A DNA stretch of 64,000 nt from Arsukibacterium perlucidum DSM 18276 (GCF_000382165.1 NZ_KB907701.1:124001-188000), one strand, 5' to 3'. Counted from the first letter of the stretch, positions 18,590 through 27,910 are shown. Numbers and translations are program-made. Notes: generated by a model not told the origin, from the sequence alone.

Positions 18590-19409
18590 AAGCTACAACC
18601 TTATACGTTTTACTGTTATCACTATTTTTCAGCTCGCCGGCAATAAATTCAGCCAGGCATTCTACTGTGGTATCGCAGGGTACAATTTCGCAGTGCTGCT
18701 TTGGAATAACTAATTCAAACCAGCCCTGACTGGCCTGATACCGGAAACAATATGATTCAGCCTGGCCAGATAAAACCTGCAGCGCTGTAGTGTTACATAA
18801 ATCAGTTTCGGTGCCCAGATAACTGTCCTGCCAGCGCTCACACCACATTTTATTTAAACGGGGGGATAGCATGCCATCAACATAAATCTGGATAGTTGAA
18901 CGATGGCCATGGGCTATCCGCTGACAGTTGCCGTCATGTTTCTTTAAACCATGGCTGTAATGATAATAAAAGCCGGTACTGGCTTCAGTACGCAAGGTTA
19001 ATTTTAAGCGCTCAACATTAGCAGGTAATAACGGCTTGATCTGTTGCTCCAGATACTGAGCAACACTTTGCTCGTTAATCTGGCTGGTCGGTATACAAGC
19101 AAAAGCCTGAGCCGGTGACGCCAGACTAATTGTGCCGCGGCCACTTCGGTAATGCACCACGGTGGTGTCAGCATGTTCAGCTACTGTTAGTGCCTGACAC
19201 TCTGCAGGTAACGCCAGTTTGTGATCAACCAGCTGATCGATGGCGTGTTTAATCACTTTTTTCACTTTGGCAAAGTCAAATACCATAGCGGTATCATCTA
19301 AGCTGCCATGCAGTTCAGCATCAACGATATAGCTCTCTCCAACCATGCCGCGTTGCAGCTCAAGGAAGGAAAAGTCAATTACAGTTAACGAGTTTACAAA
19401 TAAGATCAT
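18552..19409 (-). CDS. Double-length 6-pyruvoyl/6-carboxy-tetrahydropterin synthase-like protein
   Basis: A 285-residue member of the PTPS/QueD fold, about twice the usual 120-140 residues. The N-terminal half (AELHGSLDDTAMVFDFAKVKKVIKHAIDQLVDHKL) has the fold's conserved helix but lacks the zinc histidines. The C-terminal half has the motif CQRIAHGHRSTI, with the Cys and His-x-His expected of an active site. QueD makes 6-carboxytetrahydropterin for queuosine; whether this long form does so is unknown. It starts upstream of and overlaps the M23 gene. The ribosome binding site is weak. Confidence 0.75.
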   Translation of the reverse strand: MILFVNSLTVIDFSFLELQRGMVGESYIVDAELHGSLDDTAMVFDFAKVKKVIKHAIDQLVDHKLALPAECQALTVAEHADTTVVHYRSGRGTISLASPAQAFACIPTSQINEQSVAQYLEQQIKPLLPANVERLKLTLRTEASTGFYYHYSHGLKKHDGNCQRIAHGHRSTIQIYVDGMLSPRLNKMWCERWQDSYLGTETDLCNTTALQVLSGQAESYCFRYQASQGWFELVIPKQHCEIVPCDTTVECLAEFIAGELKNSDNSKTYKVVAYEGVAKGAIAQL

Positions 19410-19492
19410 CTGATAGTCCGGGTTCAGGCAGTTGCGGCAAAAGCGTAGTATACCTGTTCAACTCTTTGGCAGTAAGAGCCGGGCCGGTGCTT

Positions 19493-19762
19493 TTAACGCT
19501 TATGTTCAGTTAACCAGCTGTTCAGAATACCAATCTGACCACATTTATGAGCCGCATACATTAGGCGGATGGCATTACTAAGCAAGGTGCTGTCGTTCCA
19601 TTGGGTTTTTTCCTGGATCTCCTGATAACAACTTAACGCTTCGGGCGTCAGATATCCGCGCAACTCTTTTTTGCCAGACGCTTGCTGGCGTTGCCGGTAG
19701 CGTTGTTGTTTTTCGGCATTACTCAGTGCCCGTTTATTGTCACTGCTCATAACTGTACTCAT
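19493..19762 (-). CDS. Small basic protein with probable ribbon-helix-helix end
   Basis: Up to 89 residues. The basic N-terminal segment ALSNAEKQQRYRQRQQ is followed by a strand-like KELRGYLTPEAL and helices (SCYQEIQEKTQWNDSTLLSNAIRLMY), a pattern typical of ribbon-helix-helix DNA-binding proteins and similar in layout to the LexA-regulated protein YbfE. I do not recognise the family with certainty. A second in-frame ATG at 19750 has a better-placed GAG and may be the real start. The gene faces away from fabA across a promoter region containing a FabR-type site. Confidence 0.6.
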   Translation of the reverse strand: MSTVMSSDNKRALSNAEKQQRYRQRQQASGKKELRGYLTPEALSCYQEIQEKTQWNDSTLLSNAIRLMYAAHKCGQIGILNSWLTEHKR

Positions 19763-19850
19763 TACTTAATTATTTGTCAGGAAGACCCTACACACCTACT
19801 ATTAGCATACTTGTCGAAAATATCGGCTAACCGACAAATCGGACTTGTCT

Positions 19851-19868
19851 GGCGTACAAGTGTTCGCT
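19851..19868 (+). promoter_or_regulatory. FabR-type operator upstream of fabA
   Basis: GGCGTACAAGTGTTCGCT closely fits the imperfect palindrome AGCnTACAnnTGTtnGCT that I recall for FabR at E. coli fabA and fabB. It ends 35 bp before the fabA start, a typical repressor position. FabR senses the unsaturated/saturated acyl balance. Confidence 0.75.
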
Positions 19869-19903
19869 AAAGTGGCGCAGCAATTATAATGGGTTAAACA
19901 TAC

Positions 19904-20416
19904 ATGACTAAGAATAGCTTTACAAAAGAAGATTTAATCGCATGTGCGAACGGTGAATTATTCGGCGAAGGCAACAGCCAGTTGCCATCTGACAATATGC
20001 TGATGATGGACCGGATCATTCATATTTCAGAAGAAGGCGGCCTGTATGGTAAAGGCCAGATCATCGCCGAGTTGGACATTACCCCGGAACTTTGGTTTTT
20101 TGCCTGTCACTTTAAAGGCGATCCGGTAATGCCTGGTTGTCTGGGACTGGATGCGATGTGGCAACTGGTCGGTTTCTTTCTGGGCTGGTGTGGTGGCCCG
20201 GGTAAAGGCAGAGCGCTGGGTGTGGGTGAAGTGAAATTTACCGGCCAGATCCTGCCTACAGCTAAAAAAGTGACTTATACCATTAATATGAAAAGAGTCA
20301 TTAAACGTAAACTGTTTATGGGTATTGGTGATGGTGTGGTCAGTGTTGATGGCCGCGATATTTATGCCGCAACCGATTTAAAAGTTGGCTTATTTCAGGA
20401 TACCTCAAGCTTCTGA
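19904..20416 (+). CDS. fabA: 3-Hydroxydecanoyl-ACP dehydratase/isomerase
   Basis: Dehydrates 3-hydroxydecanoyl-ACP and isomerises the product, the branch point to unsaturated fatty acids. The 170-residue length is typical. The active-site His69 and Asp83 lie in [19 protein letters not shown], the expected spacing. [16 protein letters not shown] and the C-terminal [15 protein letters not shown] also fit the family. It lies tail-to-tail with rmf, as in E. coli, and a perfect 14-bp stem terminator follows. Confidence 0.97.
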   Translation: MTKNSFTKEDLIACANGELFGEGNSQLPSDNMLMMDRIIHISEEGGLYGKGQIIAELDITPELWFFACHFKGDPVMPGCLGLDAMWQLVGFFLGWCGGPGKGRALGVGEVKFTGQILPTAKKVTYTINMKRVIKRKLFMGIGDGVVSVDGRDIYAATDLKVGLFQDTSSF

Positions 20417-20451
20417 TTGTAGTGGTAACGGCCAACCTAAAGCAGACGCTC

Positions 20452-20488
20452 AAAACAAACCCCGCAGCTCAGGCGGGGTTTGTTTTTC
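20452..20488 (+). terminator. Terminator of fabA (and possibly rmf)
   Basis: A perfect 14-bp stem (ending CCCCGC/GCGGGG), 7-base loop, and T5 on the plus strand. The mirrored A-rich flank suggests it also stops rmf transcription from the other side. Confidence 0.93.
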
Positions 20489-20519
20489 TAATCAATGAAA
20501 TTGTAGAGCAAGTTTCCAG

Positions 20520-20702
20520 TTAGAGGCCTTTATTAAATAAACCGACATTCCGGTCTTCCATTGCTTCCCGCCAACCTCCGAGCCATTGCGAGCGGGCATC
20601 TAAATTTTGATAGGGACAAATTTCTTTGGAGCGTCCGGTAACACCGGCACGATAACCTTGAGCATGAGCACGTTCCAGACGATCACGTTTTTGTCTTTTC
20701 AT
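20520..20702 (-). CDS. rmf: Ribosome modulation factor
   Basis: A 60-residue basic protein nearly identical to E. coli RMF over MKRQKRDRLERAH, GRSKE.CPYQ and RSQWLGGWREAM. RMF dimerises 70S ribosomes into inactive 100S particles in stationary phase. GAGGAAG precedes the ATG. The C-terminus (EDRNVGLFNKGL) is slightly longer than in E. coli. The next 328 bp upstream (20703-21030) contain no gene; they hold the rmf promoter area, an AT-rich block and the terminator of the next gene. Confidence 0.97.
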   Translation of the reverse strand: MKRQKRDRLERAHAQGYRAGVTGRSKEICPYQNLDARSQWLGGWREAMEDRNVGLFNKGL

Positions 20703-20980
20703 ACGGCAGTCTTCCTCAACATTTTATATTAGTTAACAGCACAATCGTTATTGGCATAAAGCCGGTAATAGCCAGAGCACTGACAATAACGATGTACGTA
20801 TTAATTGATAGCTGACAGCATCAGAAGGTTCAAACGAAATTAACCAATATACTGCTTGACAAAAGCTAACAACTTGAACTTGTTTGCCTTTTAAAGACAT
20901 TTTTATTTATATTTTATTACGCTTAAAAAAAAATTTTTGATAACCATTTTCGCGCAAATTTAGCGCAAAAGTTGCGGCCA

Positions 20981-21007
20981 CAAAAAAAGCTGCCGCAGCA
21001 GCTTTTT
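20981..21007 (-). terminator. Terminator of the DUF3466-type gene
   Basis: On the minus strand AAAAAGCTGC, TGCG, GCAGC, then seven T. It lies 24 bp after the stop codon. Confidence 0.88.
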
Positions 21008-21030
21008 ATAATCAGACGGTTAGCGCTAAC

Positions 21031-22875
21031 CTAGGCTGATTTACGGCGAAATACTAAACCAAAACCCGCCAGTAACAACAAGCCGAAACTGCCAACGCCA
21101 CCGGCATTACGCTCATAAGTATCTTGTTCAGTATCACAGTTTTCCACTTCACCATTAGCAATAGGCAATAATTTTACTGCTTTTGCCTGTGAACTCATTA
21201 CCGGGTTGCCATTGTCATCCAGCAGTGGCTCGCCTTTCGCATCAAGCTCCTGCATGGTTTGTAATACAGTAGCCAGGATCTCACCATTGTTATTAATCGC
21301 ACTGGCATCAACTACGGTAAAATCAGCGTTACAGCCAACCAGGGTATTTAAATCACGAAAGGTGTCGCTGCCAATGTCGTACACAAAACCATGCTGGCGG
21401 CGATCGGTGGTACCACCGATGATAATTTCAGCCCGGCCGACGATCTGGCCATTGTCATTAATCGCCTCTGGAATTGATGACGAGCTGGCAAAGAAGTCGT
21501 TAGGAAATACGGTGGTATTGGCCGCCACGTCGTAAATAAAAAACTTACTCCGTCTGAAACCATTAACAGTTTTCATGGCATAACCAGTGACAATATTGCT
21601 ATTACTGATAGCAACTGCGGTACTGGCCAACCATTCTGCCGGATCGACAATTGCGCTTACTTCGCCATCGCGAAAAAGAGTGGCGTGCGGCGCAGCAAAT
21701 ATCCGGCGATATTCCTGAAACTGGTCACGGAACCGGATTACTCTCTCTTTATCGGTATATAAAGAATGACCCACCGCTATGCCATTATCATTCACAGCGG
21801 TCGCGCTGCTGTAATAATAGACATCGGGATGATCATTTTCAGCTACATAGCTTTCTCCGGTACCTTTCTCACCTAAAAAGCCATAAGTCTGGCTAATTGC
21901 CGCAGTGCCATCAGCCTGCAGTTGCCATAACATTGCCCGTTCCTGATAACCATTGCGGTAAGAAAAAACGGTCTGAAAACTTCTGACTTCACTCATCAAA
22001 CCGGCCAGGGTATAGACCCCTGCCTGTTGCTGGGTATTTAAACACGTTACTACAGGTAAATCGGTGCCATCGCAACTTTCTTCAATACTGGTAAAGCGGT
22101 CCTGATCCAAACCAATTGAACCTGAACCTGCTATCAGACCGTGATTATTAACCGAAAACGCCCGGCTAAAACCACCGCCCAATTCAGTATAAGGCGGTAA
22201 TAAAGTAACCGGCCCGCTATTGGTAGCGGCTACGCCGTACTGAAAACCAGGCTCTGGTTGCCATACCGTTATTGTTTCAGGGGCTTCAGCATCTTCATCA
22301 TCCGGATCCGGCGCCGGGGTAAACTCCTGCTTGCTGGAAGGGGCGGTAGCGATGCCCACTGCGACGCCCTGCTCATTTAAGTCGTATACGTATTCACTGT
22401 TAGAGCGCAGCTGCTGTAAATCACGCATTGGTAGCACAACCGGTAAGCCATTTTCCGGCTGCAAAATGGCAACAGCCTGGCCCACTGGTTGATTTCTGAT
22501 TTGTGGATTAGCGCCAAGCAGCACCGTCAGAATATTTAATACACTGGCATCATAGATACCCAACTTGGCATCTTCGATTTGCTCAGCAGTTAAAACTGCA
22601 GCAATAGTTTCATTTTCAAAATTGATGGTACTGACATCCAGCGGGAAATTAATAAAATTAACAGCGGTACGCCGGGTGCCCTGCTGATCCCGCAACTGCC
22701 ATTGGGTAAAACCCTGGCCGGTAACAACGGCATCACCCTGATCATTTAACGCCGCAGCAAAGGTTGCCTTGGAGATAGTATTGGGTTCGAGCTCTGCTAC
22801 CTGATAAACGGCAGCAGTAGTGGAAAATACAGTTAGCAGTGGCAATACCGCCAAACTGATTCGAGATAATTTCAT
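21031..22875 (-). CDS. DUF3466-type exported protein with sorting-type C-terminus
   Basis: A 614-residue protein with a signal peptide (about 1-22, ending TTAA) and repeated segments of the kind AxxDNGxxVG (VNDNGIAVGHS, INDNGQIVGRA, INNNGEILAT, VNNHGLIAGSG), which point to a repeat beta-propeller-like extracellular fold. At the C-terminus a Gly-rich motif (GGVGSFG), a hydrophobic stretch and FRRK make a GlyGly-CTERM/rhombosortase-like sorting tail. The best match I can recall is DUF3466; its function is unknown. AGGGG precedes the ATG. It probably forms its own unit, 49 bp downstream of uup. Confidence 0.8.
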   Translation of the reverse strand: MKLSRISLAVLPLLTVFSTTAAVYQVAELEPNTISKATFAAALNDQGDAVVTGQGFTQWQLRDQQGTRRTAVNFINFPLDVSTINFENETIAAVLTAEQIEDAKLGIYDASVLNILTVLLGANPQIRNQPVGQAVAILQPENGLPVVLPMRDLQQLRSNSEYVYDLNEQGVAVGIATAPSSKQEFTPAPDPDDEDAEAPETITVWQPEPGFQYGVAATNSGPVTLLPPYTELGGGFSRAFSVNNHGLIAGSGSIGLDQDRFTSIEESCDGTDLPVVTCLNTQQQAGVYTLAGLMSEVRSFQTVFSYRNGYQERAMLWQLQADGTAAISQTYGFLGEKGTGESYVAENDHPDVYYYSSATAVNDNGIAVGHSLYTDKERVIRFRDQFQEYRRIFAAPHATLFRDGEVSAIVDPAEWLASTAVAISNSNIVTGYAMKTVNGFRRSKFFIYDVAANTTVFPNDFFASSSSIPEAINDNGQIVGRAEIIIGGTTDRRQHGFVYDIGSDTFRDLNTLVGCNADFTVVDASAINNNGEILATVLQTMQELDAKGEPLLDDNGNPVMSSQAKAVKLLPIANGEVENCDTEQDTYERNAGGVGSFGLLLLAGFGLVFRRKSA

Positions 22876-22924
22876 TCAAGGCCCCTAATGTACTTCTGAT
22901 GTACTTATACTGTACTTAATAATT

Positions 22925-24856
22925 CTACGAATTTAATGCTTCTAATTGTTCCCAGCGCGCATATGCCAGCGCCAACTTCGACTCGGTTTGCTGCAATAGG
23001 TTCAACGTCTGTTGACTGTCGGCGGCATTTCTTTTGAAGAACTCAGGATCATTTACCTGCAACTGTAAAGCAGATAACTCAGCGTCAAGTTGTTCAATCT
23101 GCTGGGGTAATAATTCAAGTTCACGTTTTTCTTTATATGATAACTTCTTCGCATTCTTATCTAAAGCGTTAACTACCGTGGCGGCTTCAGGCTCAGGCGG
23201 CTTTTCAGCAGTTGTTGCCTGACGTGTTGCCGTTGTTTTGGCCGGGCTGGCTTTAGATGCCTGTCGGGCCTGGTAAGCCGTAACATCGTCATAACCACCG
23301 GCAATTTCAATAATCCGGCCATTGCCGGCAAACAGCAGTGAGCTGGTAACAGTGTTATTGACAAACTCCCGGTCATGGCTAACCAGTAATACCGTGCCCT
23401 GATACTGCTGTAAAATGTCTTCTAATAACTCCAGGGTTTCCACATCCAAATCGTTGGTTGGCTCATCGAGGATCAGTAAGTTGCTGGGTCTGGCAAATAA
23501 CTTTGCCAGTAACAAGCGGTTCTTCTCACCGCCTGACAGCGCCTTGACCGGGGTGCGGGCACGGGCTGGTGGAAACAGAAAGTCCTGCAGGTAACTAAGC
23601 ACATGCCGGCTCTGACCATTCTGTTGCACTTCCTGCTTACCGTCGGCCACGTTATCCTGGACGGTTGCTTCTAAATCCAGAGCTATCCGGTGCTGGTCAA
23701 AATAGGCCACTTCCAGATTGGTACCCCGTTTTACTTCACCGCTATCTACCTGATAATCATTTAACAATACTTTAATTAAACTGGACTTACCGACCCCGTT
23801 CGGCCCAACCAGCGCAATGCGATCACCGCGCATCACCAGTAAATCTAACTGCTCCATTACCGGCTTGCCGTTAAACGCCAGGCACATGCCTTTGCCTTCA
23901 AATACCAGTTTGCCAGAGCGGTTGGCCTGTTCAATATTGAAATCAACCTTACCTTGTTGCTCCAGCCGGGCTGCCCGCTCCTGGCGCAGGGCTTTTAGCG
24001 CCCTGACCCGCCCTTCATTCCGGGTACGCCGGGCTTTAATGCCCTGGCGGATCCACACTTCTTCCTCTGCCAGCCGTTTATCGAACAAGGCATTATGCTT
24101 TTGCTCGTCTTCCAGCATTTTTTGTTTGCGATCCAGGTATTCCTGATAATTGCCCGGATGCGAGGTCAGCTCGCCGCGGTCTAAATCAATAATCCGGGTT
24201 GCCAGCGCCCGGATAAAAGCCCGGTCGTGCGAAATAAAAATAATAGCGCCATTAAAATTCAGTAAAAACTGTTCCAGCCACTGAATAGCCGCTAAGTCTA
24301 AGTGGTTAGTCGGCTCATCCAGTAATAAAATATCCGGTTTGGCAATCAGCGCCCGGCCCAATGCCGCCTTGCGCAGCCAGCCACCCGATAAGGTTGCTAA
24401 ACTGGCATCCGGGTCCATCTCAAACTGCTGACAAATATCACTGACCCGCGCTTCTAATGACCAGCCATCACGGGTATCCATTTCATTTTGCAGTTGCTCA
24501 AATAAACGGTATTCAGCGTCACCGGCACCTTCCAGGTTTTCTGATAAGGTATAAAACTGTTGCAGCTTTTCGGCTAAATCACCGGCTCCCTCGCGGATAA
24601 AGTCGGCAATTTTAGTATCCATTTTTGCCGGTGGGTCTTGCTCTAAGCGGCTGAGTACCACCCCGGTATTGACCACTATCTGGCCGTCATCCAGATTTTG
24701 CTGACCGGTCAGCAATTTTAAAAATGACGATTTACCGGCACCGTTGCGACCAACCAGACAAACGCGCTCGCCACTGAACAGGCTAAAATCCACATGATCC
24801 AAAATCGGATTGGTGCCAAAGGCTAAACAAGCCTGCTGAAAACGTAATAATTCCAC
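22925..24856 (-). CDS. uup: ABC-F ATPase Uup
   Basis: A 643-residue soluble protein with two ABC domains (Walker A GRNGAGKSS and GPNGVGKSS; Walker [11 protein letters not shown] and ILDEPTNDLD) and a C-terminal coiled-coil DNA-binding tail (about 560-643; YKEKRELELLPQQIEQLDAEL). That tail and the N-terminal RVCLVGRNGAGKS distinguish Uup from YbiT and EttA. Uup acts on ribosomes and affects precise excision of transposons. The start is a GTG with AAGGA ten bases upstream. It shares strand and spacing with grx-like and rlmKL genes upstream. Confidence 0.94.
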   Translation of the reverse strand: MELLRFQQACLAFGTNPILDHVDFSLFSGERVCLVGRNGAGKSSFLKLLTGQQNLDDGQIVVNTGVVLSRLEQDPPAKMDTKIADFIREGAGDLAEKLQQFYTLSENLEGAGDAEYRLFEQLQNEMDTRDGWSLEARVSDICQQFEMDPDASLATLSGGWLRKAALGRALIAKPDILLLDEPTNHLDLAAIQWLEQFLLNFNGAIIFISHDRAFIRALATRIIDLDRGELTSHPGNYQEYLDRKQKMLEDEQKHNALFDKRLAEEEVWIRQGIKARRTRNEGRVRALKALRQERAARLEQQGKVDFNIEQANRSGKLVFEGKGMCLAFNGKPVMEQLDLLVMRGDRIALVGPNGVGKSSLIKVLLNDYQVDSGEVKRGTNLEVAYFDQHRIALDLEATVQDNVADGKQEVQQNGQSRHVLSYLQDFLFPPARARTPVKALSGGEKNRLLLAKLFARPSNLLILDEPTNDLDVETLELLEDILQQYQGTVLLVSHDREFVNNTVTSSLLFAGNGRIIEIAGGYDDVTAYQARQASKASPAKTTATRQATTAEKPPEPEAATVVNALDKNAKKLSYKEKRELELLPQQIEQLDAELSALQLQVNDPEFFKRNAADSQQTLNLLQQTESKLALAYARWEQLEALNS

Positions 24857-24885
24857 TAATTTGTATCCTTTAACACTTAATACTT

Positions 24886-25116
24886 TTAACCAACATTGCC
24901 CTGTAGCCAGCTTGTCACAGTGGCCTTATCAAACGGCCAGTACAGCAGTTTGTCTCCGCCAGCCAGCACCGGTATATGCAGCCGGAACTGCTGTAACAAC
25001 TGCTCGTCATCTATAATATCAACCACCTGAAACGCTAAGCCTGCTTCTGTCAGCAATGCTTCAGCTTGCTCACATAAATGGCAGCCCCAGGTGCTGTATA
25101 AGATGTACTGCGTCAT
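24886..25116 (-). CDS. Glutaredoxin-like (DUF836) small thioredoxin-fold protein
   Basis: A 76-residue thioredoxin-fold protein. The redox motif CHLC near residue 13 and the cis-Pro segment HIPVL near 48 are present. Such proteins (DUF836/glutaredoxin 2-like) are thiol oxidoreductases with uncertain substrates. The ATG overlaps the rlmKL stop (TAATG), so translation is coupled. rlmKL, this gene and uup form one likely operon, a conserved order in related gammaproteobacteria. Confidence 0.88.
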   Translation of the reverse strand: MTQYILYSTWGCHLCEQAEALLTEAGLAFQVVDIIDDEQLLQQFRLHIPVLAGGDKLLYWPFDKATVTSWLQGNVG

Positions 25117-27245
25117 TAGCGGCTTAACTCAAAACAAACATGGATATTCGGGTTACGCTTAAAGTCTTCCGGCAAGGTAGCGGCAGAAATATCTTTCACC
25201 TGCCAGCCCGCATCTTCCAGCGCTGTTTTATCAATTTTAAAACGACGTTTGTTATTGGAAAAAATCACTTTGCCGCCCGGGTTTAAGCGGCCAATCAACA
25301 TATTAAGTAAGCTGACATGATCCCGCTGCACATCCCAGTTATCTTCCATCCGTTTTGAATTAGAAAAGGTTGGCGGGTCAACAAAAATTAAATCAAACTG
25401 CTCACGACAACGGGCCAGCCACTGCAGACAATCGGCTTGTTCAAACTGGTATTGCTTCGCCTTGGGGCCACTTATCAGCAAACCATTTAAGGTAAAGTTA
25501 CGTTTGGCCCAATCTAAATAGGTATTAGACATATCAACGGTGGTAACCGCTTTGGCGCCACCAATGGCAGCATGTACCGAAGCCGTGCCGGTGTAGGCGA
25601 ACAAGTTAAGCACGGTTTTGTCTTTGGCCTGCTGCTGAATTAAGCGCCGGGTTAAGCGGTGGTCTAAGAACAAGCCGGTATCCAGGTAATCGCGCAAATT
25701 CACCAGAAACTTAGCCCCGTACTCCACTACTTCTTTATACTGACCGGCTTTGGCCATCGCCTGATACTGATTAGCGCCTTTTTGTTTCTCCCGTACTTTT
25801 AAGATCATCTTATCAGAGCTGATCCCCAGCACCTGTGGCACCTGATTAACCACATCAAATAAACGTTTCTGGGCGATCTGCTCGTCTACCGTAGCGGGCG
25901 CAGCATACTCATGCACTACCACTTCGCCATCGTACCAGTCTACCGCCACGTTATATTCCGGAATATCGGCATCATATAAGCGATAACAGCTAATGCCTTC
26001 CCGCTTGGCCCACTTTTGCAATTGCTTCAGGTTTTTTGCCAGGCGGTTACCAAAAGAGCTGCTTTCATTAAAAAACAACGACGGCGCATCAGAGCTGACA
26101 GCAACCTGCTTCTCGGTCAGTTCAAACAGGGTAAATTCACAGTCCAGCGGGCCATTAGTAAATTTATAGGTTTTACTTTTCGATAACCGTAGTGAGCGCA
26201 GTAAATCGGCATTAGAGGTAATAATCGCTAAGCGCCAGCCCTGATAATGCTGCTTTAACGCCAGCGAGAATTTACTGTACAACGGAATTAAACTGGGTAA
26301 ATCACCGAGCCGCTCACCATAAGGCGGGTTGGTCACAATCACCCCTGGCGTTAACGCAACGCTGGCGGTTAATTCGGTGGCATCGGCGTAATCAACTTTT
26401 ACATAGTCTGCGACCCCGGCCCGGGCAATATTCTGCCGTGCTTTGGCCAGAGCGCGCTCATCAGTATCGCTGCCATAACATATAATTTGTGGCGCTAAGC
26501 TACGCTCTTCGGCTTTAGCAGCCTCTTTTAGTTGCTGCCAGACACTGGCCCTGTGGCCTGGCCAGCCTTGAAAAGCAAAGCGTTCGCGGTTTAAACCCGG
26601 GGCTTTATTTAAGGCAATCAGCGCTGCCTCAATCACTATGGTGCCGCTGCCGCAGAACGGGTCAAATAATGGTTTATCCGGCGTCCAGCCGGAACGTGTT
26701 AATAACGCCGCGGCTAAGTGTTCTTTTAACGGTGCTTCGCCCTGGCCTGCCCGGTAGCCGCGCTGATGTAATGACGGGCCAGAGAAATCCTGCAAAAAGT
26801 GAAAGTAGTTTTTTTCCAGCCGCACCTGAAAGCGCATATCCGGGTTTAAGCGGTCAACATCCGGCCGCTGGCCGGTTTCTTCCCGGAACTGGTCAACAAT
26901 GGCATCTTTTAAGCGCATGCCACCAAACTGGCTGTTATCAATAGTGGCATGTTTGCCCACGCAATCGACTGCCAGCGTCTGGCGAATAGTCATCAGTTGC
27001 GGCCAGTCAATTTTGCGGGCTATCTGGTATAAATCTGAGTCTGCTGTTACCGGCTCCGACTGAATAAGGCGCATGATCCGGGTAGCCAGGCGCGACCATA
27101 AACAAAGCTGATAAGCACTGCTTAGCTCGGCTTTAAACCGCACCACACCCATAGATACTTTGATAACTTCGCCCTGATGATGTCGTATTTCATCGGCTAA
27201 CAGCTCTTCGACGCCTTTTGACGTTAAAGCCCAGAATTCCAGCAT
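25116..27245 (-). CDS. rlmL: 23S rRNA G2445/G2069 methyltransferase RlmKL
   Basis: A 709-residue fusion enzyme that makes m2G2445 (N-terminal RlmL part) and m7G2069 (C-terminal RlmK part) in 23S rRNA. It starts with a THUMP domain (about 40-155), followed by a first methyltransferase domain (DPFCGSGTIVIEAA; NPPYGERLGD) and a second one (LNLFAYTGTASVHA; VDPPTFSNSKRM). Length and order match E. coli RlmL (702). The ATG at 27245 follows AAGG; a TTG three codons upstream is also open. It is the first gene of the likely operon. Confidence 0.95.
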   Translation of the reverse strand: MLEFWALTSKGVEELLADEIRHHQGEVIKVSMGVVRFKAELSSAYQLCLWSRLATRIMRLIQSEPVTADSDLYQIARKIDWPQLMTIRQTLAVDCVGKHATIDNSQFGGMRLKDAIVDQFREETGQRPDVDRLNPDMRFQVRLEKNYFHFLQDFSGPSLHQRGYRAGQGEAPLKEHLAAALLTRSGWTPDKPLFDPFCGSGTIVIEAALIALNKAPGLNRERFAFQGWPGHRASVWQQLKEAAKAEERSLAPQIICYGSDTDERALAKARQNIARAGVADYVKVDYADATELTASVALTPGVIVTNPPYGERLGDLPSLIPLYSKFSLALKQHYQGWRLAIITSNADLLRSLRLSKSKTYKFTNGPLDCEFTLFELTEKQVAVSSDAPSLFFNESSSFGNRLAKNLKQLQKWAKREGISCYRLYDADIPEYNVAVDWYDGEVVVHEYAAPATVDEQIAQKRLFDVVNQVPQVLGISSDKMILKVREKQKGANQYQAMAKAGQYKEVVEYGAKFLVNLRDYLDTGLFLDHRLTRRLIQQQAKDKTVLNLFAYTGTASVHAAIGGAKAVTTVDMSNTYLDWAKRNFTLNGLLISGPKAKQYQFEQADCLQWLARCREQFDLIFVDPPTFSNSKRMEDNWDVQRDHVSLLNMLIGRLNPGGKVIFSNNKRRFKIDKTALEDAGWQVKDISAATLPEDFKRNPNIHVCFELSR

Positions 27246-27404
27246 AACACCCAACCTTCAAATAAAATGGCCGACAGTATAACAGAATGTACTTTAAACA
27301 CGGTTGAAGAATTGTAATAGCCGCTATTATTGCTGCTTAATCCTGCAGAGCGCTGCTTTAAGCAGCAGTCAGGCTGATTAAGCAAAAATAAAGCAATTAA
27401 CATC

Positions 27405-27433
27405 TTGCATAGCCCTGTTAAAAACACTAAGAT
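27405..27433 (+). promoter_or_regulatory. Sigma-70 promoter of the tRNA-fMet genes
   Basis: TTGCAT (27405-27410), a 17-bp spacer and TAAGAT (27428-27433), followed by the GC-rich discriminator GCGCCCCGC, the type of stringently controlled stable-RNA promoters. The tRNA begins 18 bp past the -10 box. Confidence 0.7.
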
Positions 27434-27451
27434 GCGCCCCGCAATGACGGA

Positions 27452-27528
<77 letters not shown>

Positions 27529-27559
27529 AATTGATTGTGAAAAAGTGATTATAGAAAAG

Positions 27560-27632
27560 CGCCCTCGGGCTCCTCTTTATAACCACGGGGCGAAGGTCTG
27601 GCTTTCTAAGAAGATCATGGCTCCCGCAACCA
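27560..27632 (+). pseudogene. tRNA-fMet-derived fragment A
   Basis: This 73-bp stretch keeps tRNA-fMet pieces (TCGGGCTC, ATAACC, CGAAGGTC, GGCTCCCGCAACCA) broken up by inserted bases and has no D-arm. Its ends CGCCC/GGGCG can pair in the 5' part. It lies between the two intact genes and cannot fold as a cloverleaf. Confidence 0.75.
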
Positions 27633-27691
27633 ACACAACAAGACATTGCAAAACAGCTTATTATCTCTACTGCTCAGGGATAATACACGGA

Positions 27692-27768
<77 letters not shown>

Positions 27769-27776
27769 ACATCTTA

Positions 27777-27798
27777 ACCAGCATTAGCTGGTTTTTTT
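27777..27798 (+). terminator. Terminator after tRNA-fMet copy 2
   Basis: ACCAGC, ATTA, GCTGGT then T6. Similar ACCAGC-type hairpins recur after fragments C and D. Confidence 0.88.
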
Positions 27799-27831
27799 GT
27801 ATCTGAATTTCGCATCTCTTAACAAGAGCAT

Positions 27832-27880
27832 CCGAAGGTCGTCGGTTCACTTTTCACCAAGATCAGGGCTCCCGCAACCA
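27832..27880 (+). pseudogene. tRNA-fMet 3'-half fragment B
   Basis: Carries CCGAAGGTCGTCGGTTCA and GGCTCCCGCAACCA of tRNA-fMet, separated by about 12 extra bases. The insert (ACCAAGATCA) resembles that of fragment A (AGAAGATCA). Confidence 0.75.
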
Positions 27881-27910
27881 ATTAAGATATAGATTCAAGT
27901 TATACTGACA

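Noticed and set aside
27679-27686. Separate promoter for the second tRNA-fMet
   Set aside because: A TAATAC box exists, but it is only 5 bp from the tRNA 5' end and lacks a -35 element at a workable distance.
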